Below, piece after piece: positions 27,618-35,576 of a stretch of 64,000 nucleotides of DNA (its first letter is position 1; each line of letters begins with the position of its first letter). A program made the translations under genes and the position numbers. Origin of the DNA: Cellulomonas shaoxiangyii. GTDB lineage: Bacteria > Actinomycetota > Actinomycetes > Actinomycetales > Cellulomonadaceae. The notes beneath the pieces are model-generated. The model made no database searches and was not told the origin of the DNA. It was given only the letters and a program-made list of their open reading frames with translations. The stretch spans positions 1,302,001-1,366,000 of the forward strand of contig NZ_CP039291.1 of assembly GCF_004798685.1 (NCBI RefSeq), read 5' to 3'.

Positions 27618-27648
27618 TTGGACCGAGTGCCCGTCGCTCGGGTAGTGT
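27618..27648 (+). promoter_or_regulatory. Probable promoter of tRNA-Gln
   Basis: TTGGAC (27618-27623) and TAGTGT (27643-27648) are 19 nt apart, wider than ideal. The -10 context GGGTAG-TGTCCACT recurs before tRNA-Glu, which supports it as a promoter element. The tRNA starts about 95 nt downstream, so a 5' leader would be removed. Confidence 0.45.
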
Positions 27649-27744
27649 CCACTGCCGGTGCGGCGCCCACGGGTGCGGCACCACGGCGCTGGTGATCGAC
27701 CCCCGGGTCGCGCTCCGAGACGTATCGGTGCAGGTCACAGCCCT

Positions 27745-27816
27745 TGGGGTATGGTGTAATTGGCAGCACGACTGATTCTGGTTCAGTTAGTCTAGGTTCG
27801 AGTCCTGGTACCCCAG
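27745..27816 (+). tRNA. tRNA-Gln (anticodon CTG)
   Basis: A 72-nt cloverleaf: acceptor TGGGGTA (27745-27751) pairs with TACCCCA (27809-27815); anticodon stem ACTGA/TCAGT with loop TTCTGGT and anticodon CTG at 27778-27780; T-stem CTAGG/CCTGG with loop TTCGAGT. The 3' CCA is not encoded. It reads CAG. In mycobacteria tRNA-Gln and tRNA-Glu genes also lie beside the leuCD region. Confidence 0.95.
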
Positions 27817-27887
27817 CGCAGTCCGCGGAGCGATCCGTGGGCAGCACGGACACCCGTCGTACGCGGCGGGCCCGGCTCCGCCCGAGT

Positions 27888-27917
27888 TTCCGACTCGGAC
27901 GGGACGTCGGGTAGAGT
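27888..27917 (+). promoter_or_regulatory. Probable promoter of tRNA-Glu
   Basis: TAGAGT (27912-27917) with TTCCGA about 18 nt upstream (27888-27893). The block GGGTAGAGTGTCCACT nearly repeats the block before tRNA-Gln. The tRNA begins about 30 nt after the expected start site. Confidence 0.45.
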
Positions 27918-27953
27918 GTCCACTCGGCACGCGACCTACGGGTCGTGCGCAAG

Positions 27954-28026
27954 GCCCCCGTTGTGTAGCGGCCTAGCACGCCGCCCTCTCACGGCGGTAG
28001 CGCCGGTTCGAATCCGGTCGGGGGTA
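27954..28026 (+). tRNA. tRNA-Glu (anticodon CTC)
   Basis: A 73-nt cloverleaf: acceptor GCCCCCG (27954-27960) with CGGGGGT (28019-28025), including a terminal G-T pair; anticodon stem CCGCC/GGCGG with loop CTCTCAC and anticodon CTC at 27988-27990; T-arm GCCGG/CCGGT-type with TTCGAAT. The 3' CCA is not encoded. A strong terminator follows 4 nt later. Confidence 0.96.
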
Positions 28027-28030
28027 CAGA

Positions 28031-28064
28031 CGAGGCCCGGTCACCATCTGGTGACCGGGCCTCG
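28031..28064 (+). terminator. Terminator after tRNA-Glu
   Basis: A perfect 15-bp stem (28031-28045 with 28050-28064) with loop ATCT directly follows the tRNA. It has no T-run. Such long perfect hairpins are the usual actinobacterial terminator. Confidence 0.85.
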
Positions 28065-28192
28065 CTGCGTCGTGGGCGTGGGTCGGGGCGTGCTCGCGTC
28101 GTACGGCGAGGGTGGCCAGGGACGACCGGCCGGCACGGGCGGCGGTCGCGCACCGGCCGACGATCGCCGACGCGTGCCCGTGCGGACAGCAC

Positions 28193-28221
28193 GACGCCCC
28201 GGTCTCGAGGACCGGGGCGTC
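28193..28221 (-). terminator. Terminator after the IclR-family gene
   Basis: GACGCCCCGGT (28193-28203) pairs perfectly with ACCGGGGCGTC (28211-28221) across a 7-nt loop. It lies 27 nt beyond the minus-strand stop of the IclR regulator gene, and between it and the tRNA-Glu terminator there is nothing else recognisable. Confidence 0.75.
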
Positions 28222-28247
28222 GGCGCAGAGCGGCGAGGACGGACGCG

Positions 28248-28967
28248 TCAGTCGGCGGTGCGGCGCAGCACCTCGGTGAGCCGGTTCGCGGCCGACACGA
28301 CCGCGGCGGCGTGCAGCCGGCCCGGCTGGCGCGAGAGGCGTTCCAGGGGGCCCGACACGGAGACGGCGGCGACGACGCGGCCGGAGGGCCCGCGGACGGG
28401 CGCGGAGACGGAGGCGACGCCGACCTCCCGCTCGGACACGGACTGCGCCCACCCGCGGCGCCGGACGCCGGAGAGGATGGTCGCCGTGAACTTGGCTCCC
28501 TGGAGCCCGCGGTGCAGGCGGTCCGGCTCCTCCCACGCGAGGAGGATCTGGGCGGCCGAGCCGGCCTGCATGGTCAGCGTCGCGCCCACCGGGATGGAGT
28601 CGCGGAGTCCGATCGGGCGCTCGGCGGCGGCGACGCAGATGCGCTGGTCGCCCTGCCGGCGGTACAGCTGCGCGCTCTCGCCCGTGTGGTCGCGCAGCAG
28701 GGCGAGCACGGGCCCCGCGGCCGCCAGCAGCCGGTCCTCCCCGGCGGCGGTCGACAGCTCGGAGAGGCGCGGCCCGAGGATGAAGCGACCCTGCAGGTCG
28801 CGGGCGACGAGCCGGTGGTGCTCGAGCGCGACGGCGAGGCGGTGAGCGGTGGGGCGCGCCAGATGGGTCGCGGCGACGAGCTGTGCGAGGGTCGCCGGAC
28901 CGGCCTCGAGGGCGCTCAGCACCGACGCAGCCTTGTCCAGGACGCCGACTCCGCTAGAGTTGTCCAT
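28248..28967 (-). CDS. ndgR: IclR family transcriptional regulator, NdgR/LtbR type
   Basis: A 239-residue IclR regulator nearly collinear with Streptomyces NdgR and Corynebacterium LtbR: N-terminal winged helix (MDNSSGVGVLDKAASVLSALEAGPATLAQLVAATHLARPTAHRLAVALEHHRLV) and the effector domain with LLRDHTGESAQLYRRQGDQRICVAAAERP and VASVSAPVRGPSGRVVAAVSVSGP. It regulates leuCD and amino-acid metabolism in those genera, and here it diverges from leuC. ATG 28967 is preceded by TTGCAT (29002-28997), 17 nt and CAATAT (28979-28974), which places the transcription start at the A of the ATG: a leaderless message. Confidence 0.95.
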   Translation of the reverse strand: MDNSSGVGVLDKAASVLSALEAGPATLAQLVAATHLARPTAHRLAVALEHHRLVARDLQGRFILGPRLSELSTAAGEDRLLAAAGPVLALLRDHTGESAQLYRRQGDQRICVAAAERPIGLRDSIPVGATLTMQAGSAAQILLAWEEPDRLHRGLQGAKFTATILSGVRRRGWAQSVSEREVGVASVSAPVRGPSGRVVAAVSVSGPLERLSRQPGRLHAAAVVSAANRLTEVLRRTAD

Positions 28968-29077
28968 AGGTCGATATTGACGTCTCGCTGACTGAGATGC
29001 AAGACAGACACGCGAGACGGGGCCCGAGAGTCGGGTCGCGAGCCGGGTCCCCCGCCCGGAGGAGAGGAACTGACGAC
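28933..29077. promoter_or_regulatory. Divergent ndgR-leuC control region
   Basis: The minus-strand ndgR promoter is TTGCAT-N17-CAATAT (29002-28974). A plus-strand candidate for leuC is TTGTCC-N16-TAGAGT (28933-28960), inside the first codons of ndgR. An 8-bp perfect inverted repeat, CGTCTCGC at 28981-28988 and GCGAGACG at 29012-29019, brackets the ndgR -35. In related genera the IclR regulator binds in this gap, so the repeat is a candidate operator; a leuC leader hairpin is the alternative. The leuC Shine-Dalgarno is GGAGGAGAGG. Confidence 0.5.
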
Positions 29078-30541
29078 ATGGCCGGCACGCTGGCGGAGAA
29101 GGTCTGGGACGCGCACGTGGTGCGCCGCGGCACGGACGGCGCACCCGACCTGCTGTACATCGACCTGCACCTGGTCCACGAGGTGACCAGCCCGCAGGCG
29201 TTCGAGGGCCTGCGGCTCGCGGGCCGTCCCCTGCGTCGGCCGGACCTCACGATCGCGACCGAGGACCACAACACCCCGACGCTCGACATCGACCGCCCGA
29301 TCGCGGACACGACGAGCCGGACCCAGATCGAGACGCTGCGCCGCAACGCCGCGGAGTTCGGCGTCCGCATCCACTCGCTCGGGGACGCCGACCAGGGGAT
29401 CGTCCACCAGGTGGGACCCCAGCTCGGCCTCACGCAGCCCGGGCTGACGGTGGTCTGCGGCGACTCCCACACGTCGACGCACGGCGCCTTCGGCGCGCTC
29501 GCGTTCGGCATCGGCACGAGCGAGGTCGAGCACGTGCTCGCGACGCAGACGCTGCCGCTGGCGCCCTTCAAGACCATGGCGATCACGGTCGACGGCCAGC
29601 TGCCGCCGGGTGCGACGGCGAAGGACATCATCCTCGCGATCATCGCGAAGATCGGCACGGGCGGCGGGCAGGGCTACGTGCTCGAGTACCGCGGCGAGGC
29701 GATCCGGTCCCTCTCGATGGAGGGCCGCATGACCATCTGCAACATGTCGATCGAGGCCGGCGCCCGCGCGGGCATGATCGCTCCGGACGAGACGACGTTC
29801 GCGTACCTCGAGGGGCGTCCGCACGCGCCCGAGGGCGCCGACTGGGAGGCCGCGGTCGCGTACTGGCGCACGCTGCGCACGGACGACGACGCCGTGTTCG
29901 ACGCCGAGGTCGTGCTGGAGGCCGCCGACCTCGAGCCGTTCGTCACGTGGGGCACGAACCCGGGCCAGGGCCTGCCGCTGTCGGGCGCGGTCCCCGTGCC
30001 GGAGGAGATCGCCGACGCCAACGAGCGAGTCGCCGCCGAGCGCGCCATCGAGTACATGGGTCTGACGCCCGGCCAGCCGCTGCGCGACATCCACGTGGAC
30101 ACGGTCTTCATCGGCTCGTGCACGAACGGCCGCATCGAGGACCTGCGCGCCGTCGCCAAGCTGGTCGAGGGCCGCAAGAAGGCCGAGGACGTCCGCGTCC
30201 TGGTCGTCCCGGCGTCCGCGCGCGTGCGCCTGCAGGCCGAGGCCGAGGGGCTCGACCGGATCTTCCTCGACTTCGGCGCCGAGTGGCGCAACGCCGGCTG
30301 CTCGATGTGCCTGGGCATGAACCCCGACCAGCTCGCGCCGGGCGAGCGCTCCGCGTCGACGTCCAACCGGAACTTCGAGGGCCGGCAGGGCAAGGGTGGC
30401 CGGACGCACCTCGTCTCGCCGCTGGTCGCCGCGGCGACCGCCATCCGCGGCACGCTGTCGTCCGTCGCGGACCTGGGCCCGGACGTGCCGGTGCCCGACG
30501 GCAGCCCGCTCGTGCGCACCGACGCCCTGCAGTCCGCCTGA
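29078..30541 (+). CDS. leuC: 3-isopropylmalate dehydratase large subunit
   Basis: A 487-residue aconitase-superfamily subunit that isomerises 2- and 3-isopropylmalate in leucine synthesis, together with LeuD. It begins [18 protein letters not shown] and has [42 protein letters not shown], the [4Fe-4S] ligand motifs GSCTNGR and [10 protein letters not shown] (three cysteines), and [21 protein letters not shown]. The length is typical. ATG 29078 has a strong Shine-Dalgarno. The gene is 31 nt from leuD and divergent from its probable regulator ndgR. Confidence 0.97.
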   Translation: MAGTLAEKVWDAHVVRRGTDGAPDLLYIDLHLVHEVTSPQAFEGLRLAGRPLRRPDLTIATEDHNTPTLDIDRPIADTTSRTQIETLRRNAAEFGVRIHSLGDADQGIVHQVGPQLGLTQPGLTVVCGDSHTSTHGAFGALAFGIGTSEVEHVLATQTLPLAPFKTMAITVDGQLPPGATAKDIILAIIAKIGTGGGQGYVLEYRGEAIRSLSMEGRMTICNMSIEAGARAGMIAPDETTFAYLEGRPHAPEGADWEAAVAYWRTLRTDDDAVFDAEVVLEAADLEPFVTWGTNPGQGLPLSGAVPVPEEIADANERVAAERAIEYMGLTPGQPLRDIHVDTVFIGSCTNGRIEDLRAVAKLVEGRKKAEDVRVLVVPASARVRLQAEAEGLDRIFLDFGAEWRNAGCSMCLGMNPDQLAPGERSASTSNRNFEGRQGKGGRTHLVSPLVAAATAIRGTLSSVADLGPDVPVPDGSPLVRTDALQSA

Positions 30542-30572
30542 CGCCCCCACCTTTTCGGACAGGACCACCCTC

Positions 30573-31241
30573 ATGGAGAAGTTCACCCAGCACACCGGTG
30601 TCGGCGTCCCGCTGCGGCGCAGCAACGTGGACACCGACCAGATCATCCCGGCGGTGTACCTCAAGCGGGTCACCCGCACGGGCTTCGAGGACGCGCTGTT
30701 CGCCGCGTGGCGCGGCGACCCGTCGTTCGTCCTCAACCAGGACGCGTACCGCGCCGGATCGGTGCTCGTGGCCGGCCCCGACTTCGGCACGGGGTCCTCG
30801 CGCGAGCACGCCGTCTGGGCCCTCAAGGACTACGGCTTCCGCGTCGTCATCGCGTCGCGGTTCGCCGACATCTTCCGCGGCAACTCCGGCAAGCAGGGCC
30901 TGCTCGCCGCGCAGGTCGCGCAGGAGGACGTCGAGCTGCTCTGGAAGGTCCTCGAGACCCGTCCCGGCACCGAGGTGACGGTCGACCTCGAGGCGCGGAC
31001 GGTGCTCGCGGACGACGTGGTCGTGCCGTTCCAGGTCGACGAGTACACGCGCTGGCGCCTGCTCGAGGGCCTCGACGACATCGGCCTCACGCTGCAGCAC
31101 GTCGACGAGATCACCGCGTTCGAGGAGCGTCGCGAGGCGTGGCGGCCGCGCACGCTGCCCGCCAAGCACCTCCCCTCGGTCGAGGTGCGCCCGGCGCGTC
31201 CCGTCGTGGGCGTCGAGCTGGGGACGACGCGGCTCGCCTGA
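30573..31241 (+). CDS. leuD: 3-isopropylmalate dehydratase small subunit
   Basis: A 222-residue swivel-domain subunit that completes isopropylmalate isomerase with LeuC. Motifs: [68 protein letters not shown], and the C-terminal family region [14 protein letters not shown] 30573 is preceded by an AGGA element. It is co-transcribed with leuC. Extra residues after residue 195 are a short charged tail. Confidence 0.96.
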   Translation: MEKFTQHTGVGVPLRRSNVDTDQIIPAVYLKRVTRTGFEDALFAAWRGDPSFVLNQDAYRAGSVLVAGPDFGTGSSREHAVWALKDYGFRVVIASRFADIFRGNSGKQGLLAAQVAQEDVELLWKVLETRPGTEVTVDLEARTVLADDVVVPFQVDEYTRWRLLEGLDDIGLTLQHVDEITAFEERREAWRPRTLPAKHLPSVEVRPARPVVGVELGTTRLA

Positions 31242-31282
31242 GCTCGCGCGGCGCGTCCGCGTCGCATCCCGGGTCCGCCCGC

Positions 31283-31334
31283 TAGCGTGGCCGTGAGGCG
31301 CGCTGAGCGTGCGGGTCCGGGAGGAGCGTCGGAC
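31283..31334 (+). promoter_or_regulatory. Promoter -10 and leader of the hupB-like gene
   Basis: TAGCGT at 31283-31288 is a good -10, giving a leader of about 40 nt with GGGAGGAG as Shine-Dalgarno before ATG 31335. In-frame GTG codons at 31287 and 31293 are too close to the -10 to be starts. Confidence 0.45.
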
Positions 31335-31976
31335 ATGGCGGGTACGAGCGACATCGTGGCGAGGGTGGCCGCGCGGACGGCCGACGGCGGAGGGACGCGC
31401 ACGCAGGCGTCGACGGCGGTCGAGGCGGTGCTGGCGGAGATCACCGCCGCGCTCGTCGCGGGCGAGCGCGTGACCCTGACGGGCTTCGGGACGTTCGAGC
31501 CGGTGCCGCGCGCCGCCCGGGCCGCCCGCAACCCGCGGACGGGTGAGCCCGTCCAGGTGCCCGCCACGACCGTCACCCGGTTCCGGCCGGGGTCGGGGCT
31601 GCGCGCCGCGGTCGCCGGGCGCCGGGGTGCGGCCGACGTGCCGGGGGGCACGGCGGCGGGCACTGCGGTGAGCACGGCGGTGGACGGCGAGGCCCTGACG
31701 GCCTCGACGGGCGCGTCCACGGGCCGCACGACGTCGGGCGGCGCGAAGGCCGGGAAGAAGTCGGCGGACGCGAAGGCCGGGAAGAAGTCGGCGGACGCCA
31801 AGGGCGGCAAGAAGTCGGCCGACGCGAAGGCCGGGAAGAAGCCCGCGGACGCCAAGGGCCGTAAGAAGTCGACGGCCGCCAAGGGCGGCAAGAAGTCGGC
31901 CGACGCGAAGGCCGGGAGGAAGGCGGCGGACGCCAAGGGCCGTAAGAAGTCGACGGCCGCCAAGGGCCGCAAGTAG
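31335..31976 (+). CDS. HU family histone-like protein with lysine-rich tail (HupB-like)
   Basis: A 213-residue nucleoid protein. Residues 1-95 are a HU domain (SDIVARVAARTADGGGTRTQASTAVEAVLAEITAALVAGERVTLTGFGTFEPV...RNPRTGEPVQVPATTVTRFRPGSGLRAAV) with the DNA-binding arm RNPRTGEPV and the Pro-containing tip. A linker is followed by eight nine-residue repeats of the type AKAGKKSAD, giving a basic tail like that of mycobacterial HupB and histone H1. The domain lacks the usual Lys-rich N-terminus of HU. The position behind leuD matches mycobacterial hupB. It bends and compacts DNA; whether it is the main HU or a second copy cannot be told. Confidence 0.88.
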   Translation: MAGTSDIVARVAARTADGGGTRTQASTAVEAVLAEITAALVAGERVTLTGFGTFEPVPRAARAARNPRTGEPVQVPATTVTRFRPGSGLRAAVAGRRGAADVPGGTAAGTAVSTAVDGEALTASTGASTGRTTSGGAKAGKKSADAKAGKKSADAKGGKKSADAKAGKKPADAKGRKKSTAAKGGKKSADAKAGRKAADAKGRKKSTAAKGRK

Positions 31977-32018
31977 TCGACCGTCGCGATGTCCGGCAGG
32001 TAGTCGACGGGCTCCACG
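31743..32018 (+). repeat. 27-nt tandem repeats of the hupB-like tail, continuing past the stop
   Basis: Eight units of 27 nt run from 31743 to 31958, followed by a 15-nt partial unit and the TAG stop at 31974-31976. The pattern continues: TAGTCGAC at 31974 and TAGTCGAC at 32001 are exactly 27 nt apart and correspond to AAGTCGAC inside the repeats, so the stop and the second TAG occupy the place of a Lys codon in units 9 and 10, up to about 32018. The part after the stop is decayed. Confidence 0.8.
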
Positions 32019-32200
32019 CCGGGCTCGAGGTCCCGCTCCACCGCGACGGGCCGCGGTCGGTGCCTGCACGCTCGCACCCGCGGACGCGCGCGCCCGCACC
32101 CCGCACCACACGCCCCCGCGAATGTGAGAGTTTCGCGATGACCGCCCACGCCGGCAGCGTCGTGGTGCGGCACGGGTGGTGGGTAGTGGAGCATGGGGCC

Positions 32201-33532
32201 ATGACCGACCTGCTGTATGTCGACGGTGGCAACCCGCTGCGCGGAGACATCACCGTCCGTGGCGCCAAGAACTTCGTCTCCAAGGCGATGGTCGCCGCAC
32301 TCCTCGGCGAGACCCCGAGCGAGCTGCGCAACGTTCCCCAGATCCGCGACGTGGCTGTCGTCACGGGGCTGCTGGAGCTGCACGGCGTCCGGGTGGACGC
32401 CGACGCCGAGGGCGGGATCCTCCGCCTCGACCCCACGGACGTGGAGCAGGCGCACGTCGCGGACATCGACGCGCACGCCGGCTCGAGCCGGATCCCGATC
32501 CTCTTCTGCGGCCCGCTGCTGCACCGTCTCGGCGAGGCGTTCATCCCCGACCTGGGCGGCTGCCGGATCGGCGACCGGCCGATCAACTACCACCTCGACA
32601 TCCTGCGCCAGTTCGGTGCCGTGGTGGACAAGACGGACAACGGGATCCACATCCGTGCGCCGCGCCGCCTGCAGGGCACGAAGATCGCGCTGCCGTACCC
32701 GAGCGTCGGGGCGACCGAGCAGCTGCTGCTCACCGCCGTCCGTGCCGAGGGCATCACGGAGCTGTCGAACGCCGCGATCGAGCCCGAGATCATGGACCTC
32801 ATCAACGTCCTGCAGAAGATGGGCGCGATCATCTCCGTCGCGACCGACCGCGTGATCCGGATCGAGGGCGTCGACCGCCTCTTCGGCTTCCAGCACACCG
32901 CGCTGTCCGACCGCATCGAGGCTGCGTCCTGGGCGTCGGCCGCGCTGGCGACGGGCGGCGACGTGTACGTGCGCGGCGCGACGCAGCCGGAGATGACGAC
33001 GTTCCTCAACACGTTCCGCAAGGTCGGCGGCGAGTTCACCATCGACGACGACGGCATCCGGTTCTTCCACCCCGGCGGGGACCTGCGCTCCCTGCAGCTC
33101 GAGACCGACGTGCACCCCGGGTTCATGACCGACTGGCAGCAGCCGCTCGTCGTGGCGCTGACCCAGGCGCGCGGCCTGTCGATCGTGCACGAGACGGTGT
33201 ACGAGAACCGGTTCGGCTTCGTCGACGCCCTGGTGGGCATGGGCGCGACGATCCAGGTCTACAAGGAGTGCCTGGGCGGGCGGCCGTGCCGCTTCGGGCA
33301 GCGCAACTTCTACCACTCGGCCGTCATCTCGGGCCCCACGCCGCTGTCCGCCGCGGAGATCGAGGTGCCGGACCTGCGCGGCGGGTTCAGCCACCTCATC
33401 GCGGCCCTCACGGCCAAGGGCACGTCGGCCGTGCGCGGCATCAGCCTCATCGACCGCGGGTACGAGCGCTTCACGGACAAGCTCGACGCCCTGGGCGCCC
33501 AGTTCAGCCGGGAGCCGGTCCCCGTGCGCTGA
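32201..33532 (+). CDS. murA: UDP-N-acetylglucosamine 1-carboxyvinyltransferase
   Basis: A 443-residue EPSP-synthase-fold enzyme, the first committed step of peptidoglycan synthesis (transfer of enolpyruvate from PEP to UDP-GlcNAc). Motifs: GGNPLRGDITVRGAKNFVSKAMVAALL, the active loop PDLGGCRIGDRPINYHLDIL with the catalytic Cys, TEQLLLTAV, and DLRGGFSHLIAALTAKG. The Cys is kept rather than replaced by Asp as in mycobacteria, so fosfomycin sensitivity is possible in principle. ATG 32201 has GGAG 10 nt upstream and also GAGCAT 6 nt upstream, so either mode of initiation is possible. A terminator follows. Confidence 0.95.
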   Translation: MTDLLYVDGGNPLRGDITVRGAKNFVSKAMVAALLGETPSELRNVPQIRDVAVVTGLLELHGVRVDADAEGGILRLDPTDVEQAHVADIDAHAGSSRIPILFCGPLLHRLGEAFIPDLGGCRIGDRPINYHLDILRQFGAVVDKTDNGIHIRAPRRLQGTKIALPYPSVGATEQLLLTAVRAEGITELSNAAIEPEIMDLINVLQKMGAIISVATDRVIRIEGVDRLFGFQHTALSDRIEAASWASAALATGGDVYVRGATQPEMTTFLNTFRKVGGEFTIDDDGIRFFHPGGDLRSLQLETDVHPGFMTDWQQPLVVALTQARGLSIVHETVYENRFGFVDALVGMGATIQVYKECLGGRPCRFGQRNFYHSAVISGPTPLSAAEIEVPDLRGGFSHLIAALTAKGTSAVRGISLIDRGYERFTDKLDALGAQFSREPVPVR

Positions 33533-33540
33533 CGCGCCGC

Positions 33541-33580
33541 CGCAGCCCGCACCAGCCGCAGCCCGCACCAGCCGCAGCAC
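33541..33580 (+). repeat. 16-nt direct repeats after murA
   Basis: CGCAGCCCGCACCAGC is repeated at 33541-33556 and 33557-33572 and begins a third, diverged copy. It lies just after the murA stop in non-coding sequence; no function is apparent. Confidence 0.6.
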
Positions 33581-33602
33581 ACGCCCTCCGCAGTCCGCAG
33601 CC

Positions 33603-33634
33603 ACGGGGCCGGTCGCACCCGCGACCGGCCCCGT
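33603..33634 (+). terminator. Terminator after murA
   Basis: A perfect 14-bp stem (33603-33616 with 33621-33634) and loop ACCC lies 70 nt after the murA stop, separating it from the acyltransferase gene. Confidence 0.8.
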
Positions 33635-33735
33635 CGCGCGTCCCCGCGTCCCCGGACCCGGGCGACCCGCGCCGGGGCGCAGGGGGGTGGGCGGGGCGGC
33701 GGACGGTGCAGCGGTGACGGCTACGATCCTGTCCC

Positions 33736-34488
33736 GTGCCGTCGCCGCAGCGTTCCACCCGTGCCTACCGCGCCATCGCCCGCGTCGTGCGGCCGCTCAT
33801 GTTCGCGGTGTCGCGGCCCGACTGGCACGGGGGGGAGCACCTGCCGACCGACCGCGGGTTCATCGCGGCGTCGAACCACATGACCGAGGCCGACCCGCTC
33901 ACGCTCGCCCACTACCTGTGGGACCACGGTCACGTGCCGCGCGTCCTGGCGAAGGCGTCGCTGTTCTCCGTGCCGGTCCTCGGGCGGGTGCTGCGTGCGA
34001 CGCGACAGATCCCGGTGCACCGCGAGACGGCGTCGGCCGGGGACTCCCTGCTCACCGCCGTGACGGCGCTGGCGGAGGGGGAGTGCGTCGTGGTCTTCCC
34101 CGAGGGCACGCTGACCCGGGACCCCGACCTGTGGCCGATGACGGCCAGGACCGGGGTGGCCCGTCTCGCCCTGACGACCCGGGCGCCCGTCGTGCCGATC
34201 GCGCAGTGGGGTCCGCAGGACCTGCTGGCCCGGTACGGCAAGGTGCCCAGGCCGTTCCCGCGCAAGAAGGTCACCGTCGTGGCGGGGCCGCCGGTCGACC
34301 TGTCCGACCTCTACGACCGCCCGCAGGACACCGCGACGCTGCGGGAGGCGACGGGCCGCGTGATGACCGCGATCACCCGGCAGCTCGAGCAGGTGCGGGG
34401 CGAGCAGGCGCCCGCCGAGCCGTTCGACATGCGCCGCCCGCCCGCGGCCCCTGCCGCCCCCACCGGCGACGGGCGGGAGGGCGAGTGA
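33736..34488 (+). CDS. Lysophospholipid acyltransferase family protein (PlsC-like)
   Basis: A 250-residue 1-acylglycerol-3-phosphate acyltransferase homologue: NHMTEAD at residues 47-53 (the NHxxxxD catalytic motif), the second motif VPVLGRVLRATRQIPVHRE, and VFPEGTLTRDPDLWPMTARTGVARLAL (FPEGT). It would acylate lysophosphatidic acid at the membrane. The adjacent gpsA makes glycerol-3-phosphate, so both belong to phospholipid synthesis. GTG 33736 stands 8 nt behind TACGAT (33722-33727) with no Shine-Dalgarno. The last 4 nt overlap gpsA. Which lysolipid it accepts is not shown. Confidence 0.92.
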   Translation: MPSPQRSTRAYRAIARVVRPLMFAVSRPDWHGGEHLPTDRGFIAASNHMTEADPLTLAHYLWDHGHVPRVLAKASLFSVPVLGRVLRATRQIPVHRETASAGDSLLTAVTALAEGECVVVFPEGTLTRDPDLWPMTARTGVARLALTTRAPVVPIAQWGPQDLLARYGKVPRPFPRKKVTVVAGPPVDLSDLYDRPQDTATLREATGRVMTAITRQLEQVRGEQAPAEPFDMRRPPAAPAAPTGDGREGE

Positions 34489-35504
34489 CGTCCGTCGACG
34501 CGCCGCTGCGCGCTGCGGTGCTCGGGTCGGGGAGCTGGGGGACGACGTTCGCCGCGGTCCTGGCGGACGCCGGCTGCACCGTCACCGTCTGGGGCCGGGA
34601 CGCGGCGACGGTGCGGGAGATCGCCACGGAGAGCCGCAACAGCCGCTACCTGCCGGGAGTCGAGCTGCCGGCGGGCGTGACGGCCAGCGACGATGCGCGC
34701 GCCGCGCTGCGCGGGGCCGACGTCGTCGCCGTGGCCGTGCCGTCGCAGCGGGCGCGCGACGTGCTGGTGCCGCTCGCCGACGCGATCGGCCCGCAGACGG
34801 TCGTCGTCTCGCTCATGAAGGGCGTCGAGCTGGGGACCGACCGGCGGATGAGCGAGGTCGTCGCCGAGAGCCTCGGGCTCCCGGCGGCCCGGGTCGCGGT
34901 GCTGTCGGGGCCGAACCTCGCGCGCGAGATCGCCCTGCGTCAGCCGACCGCCACGGTCGTGGCGTCGGCGAGCGACGCGACCGCGCGGATCGTCGCGCGT
35001 GCGTGCGCGTCGTCCTACTTCCGTCCCTACACCAACCGCGACGTCGTCGGCGTCGAGCTGTGCGGGGCGGTGAAGAACGTCATCGCGCTCGCGGTCGGCA
35101 TATCGCAGGGCCGCGGCATGGGCTACAACACGATGGCGACCGTCATCACGCGCGGCCTCGTCGAGATCACGCGTCTCGGCCTGGCGCTCGGCGCCGACGC
35201 CGACACGTTCCCCGGCCTGGCCGGCATGGGCGACCTCATGGCGACGTGCGCGTCGCCGGACTCGCGCAACCACACCCTGGGCGTGCACATCGGGCGCGGC
35301 ATGACGCTCGACGACGCGATCGTCGCCACGGGCGGCACGGCGGAGGGCGTGAAGTCGTCCCGGTCGGTCCTGGAGCTCGCGACGTCGCTCGGTGTCGAGA
35401 TGCCGATCACGTCCGCGGTCGTGCAGGTGCTGCACGAGGACCTGCCGGTCGACCGCCTCGCCGGGCTGCTGCTGGCGCGCCCGCACAAGGCCGAGGGCGT
35501 CTAG
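34485..35504 (+). CDS. gpsA: NAD(P)H-dependent glycerol-3-phosphate dehydrogenase
   Basis: A 339-residue enzyme that reduces dihydroxyacetone phosphate to glycerol-3-phosphate for phospholipids. Rossmann motif [11 protein letters not shown] at residues 13-23, [39 protein letters not shown], the catalytic Lys of [15 protein letters not shown], and [12 protein letters not shown] are present. GTG start in a GTGA overlap with the acyltransferase gene. A hairpin and a convergent gene lie downstream. Confidence 0.96.
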   Translation: MTSVDAPLRAAVLGSGSWGTTFAAVLADAGCTVTVWGRDAATVREIATESRNSRYLPGVELPAGVTASDDARAALRGADVVAVAVPSQRARDVLVPLADAIGPQTVVVSLMKGVELGTDRRMSEVVAESLGLPAARVAVLSGPNLAREIALRQPTATVVASASDATARIVARACASSYFRPYTNRDVVGVELCGAVKNVIALAVGISQGRGMGYNTMATVITRGLVEITRLGLALGADADTFPGLAGMGDLMATCASPDSRNHTLGVHIGRGMTLDDAIVATGGTAEGVKSSRSVLELATSLGVEMPITSAVVQVLHEDLPVDRLAGLLLARPHKAEGV

Positions 35505-35532
35505 CCCTCCGCGCTCCCGGGCCGGGTGCCGG

Positions 35533-35564
35533 CCTGCGGGGCCGGCCGGGACCTGGCCCGCAGG
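35533..35564. terminator. Probable bidirectional terminator between gpsA and the PLP gene
   Basis: CCTGCGGG (35533-35540) pairs with CCCGCAGG (35557-35564), with further GGCC pairing inside. It lies in the 72-nt gap between two convergent stops. Confidence 0.55.
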
Positions 35565-35576
35565 GGCCCGTGCCGG

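Noticed and set aside
31743..31973. CRISPR-like array in the hupB-like gene
   Set aside because: The repeats are contiguous, in frame and code for the lysine-rich tail; there are no spacers.
32201..33532. Fosfomycin-resistant MurA
   Set aside because: The active-site residue is Cys (GGCRIG), the sensitive form, not the Asp found in mycobacteria.
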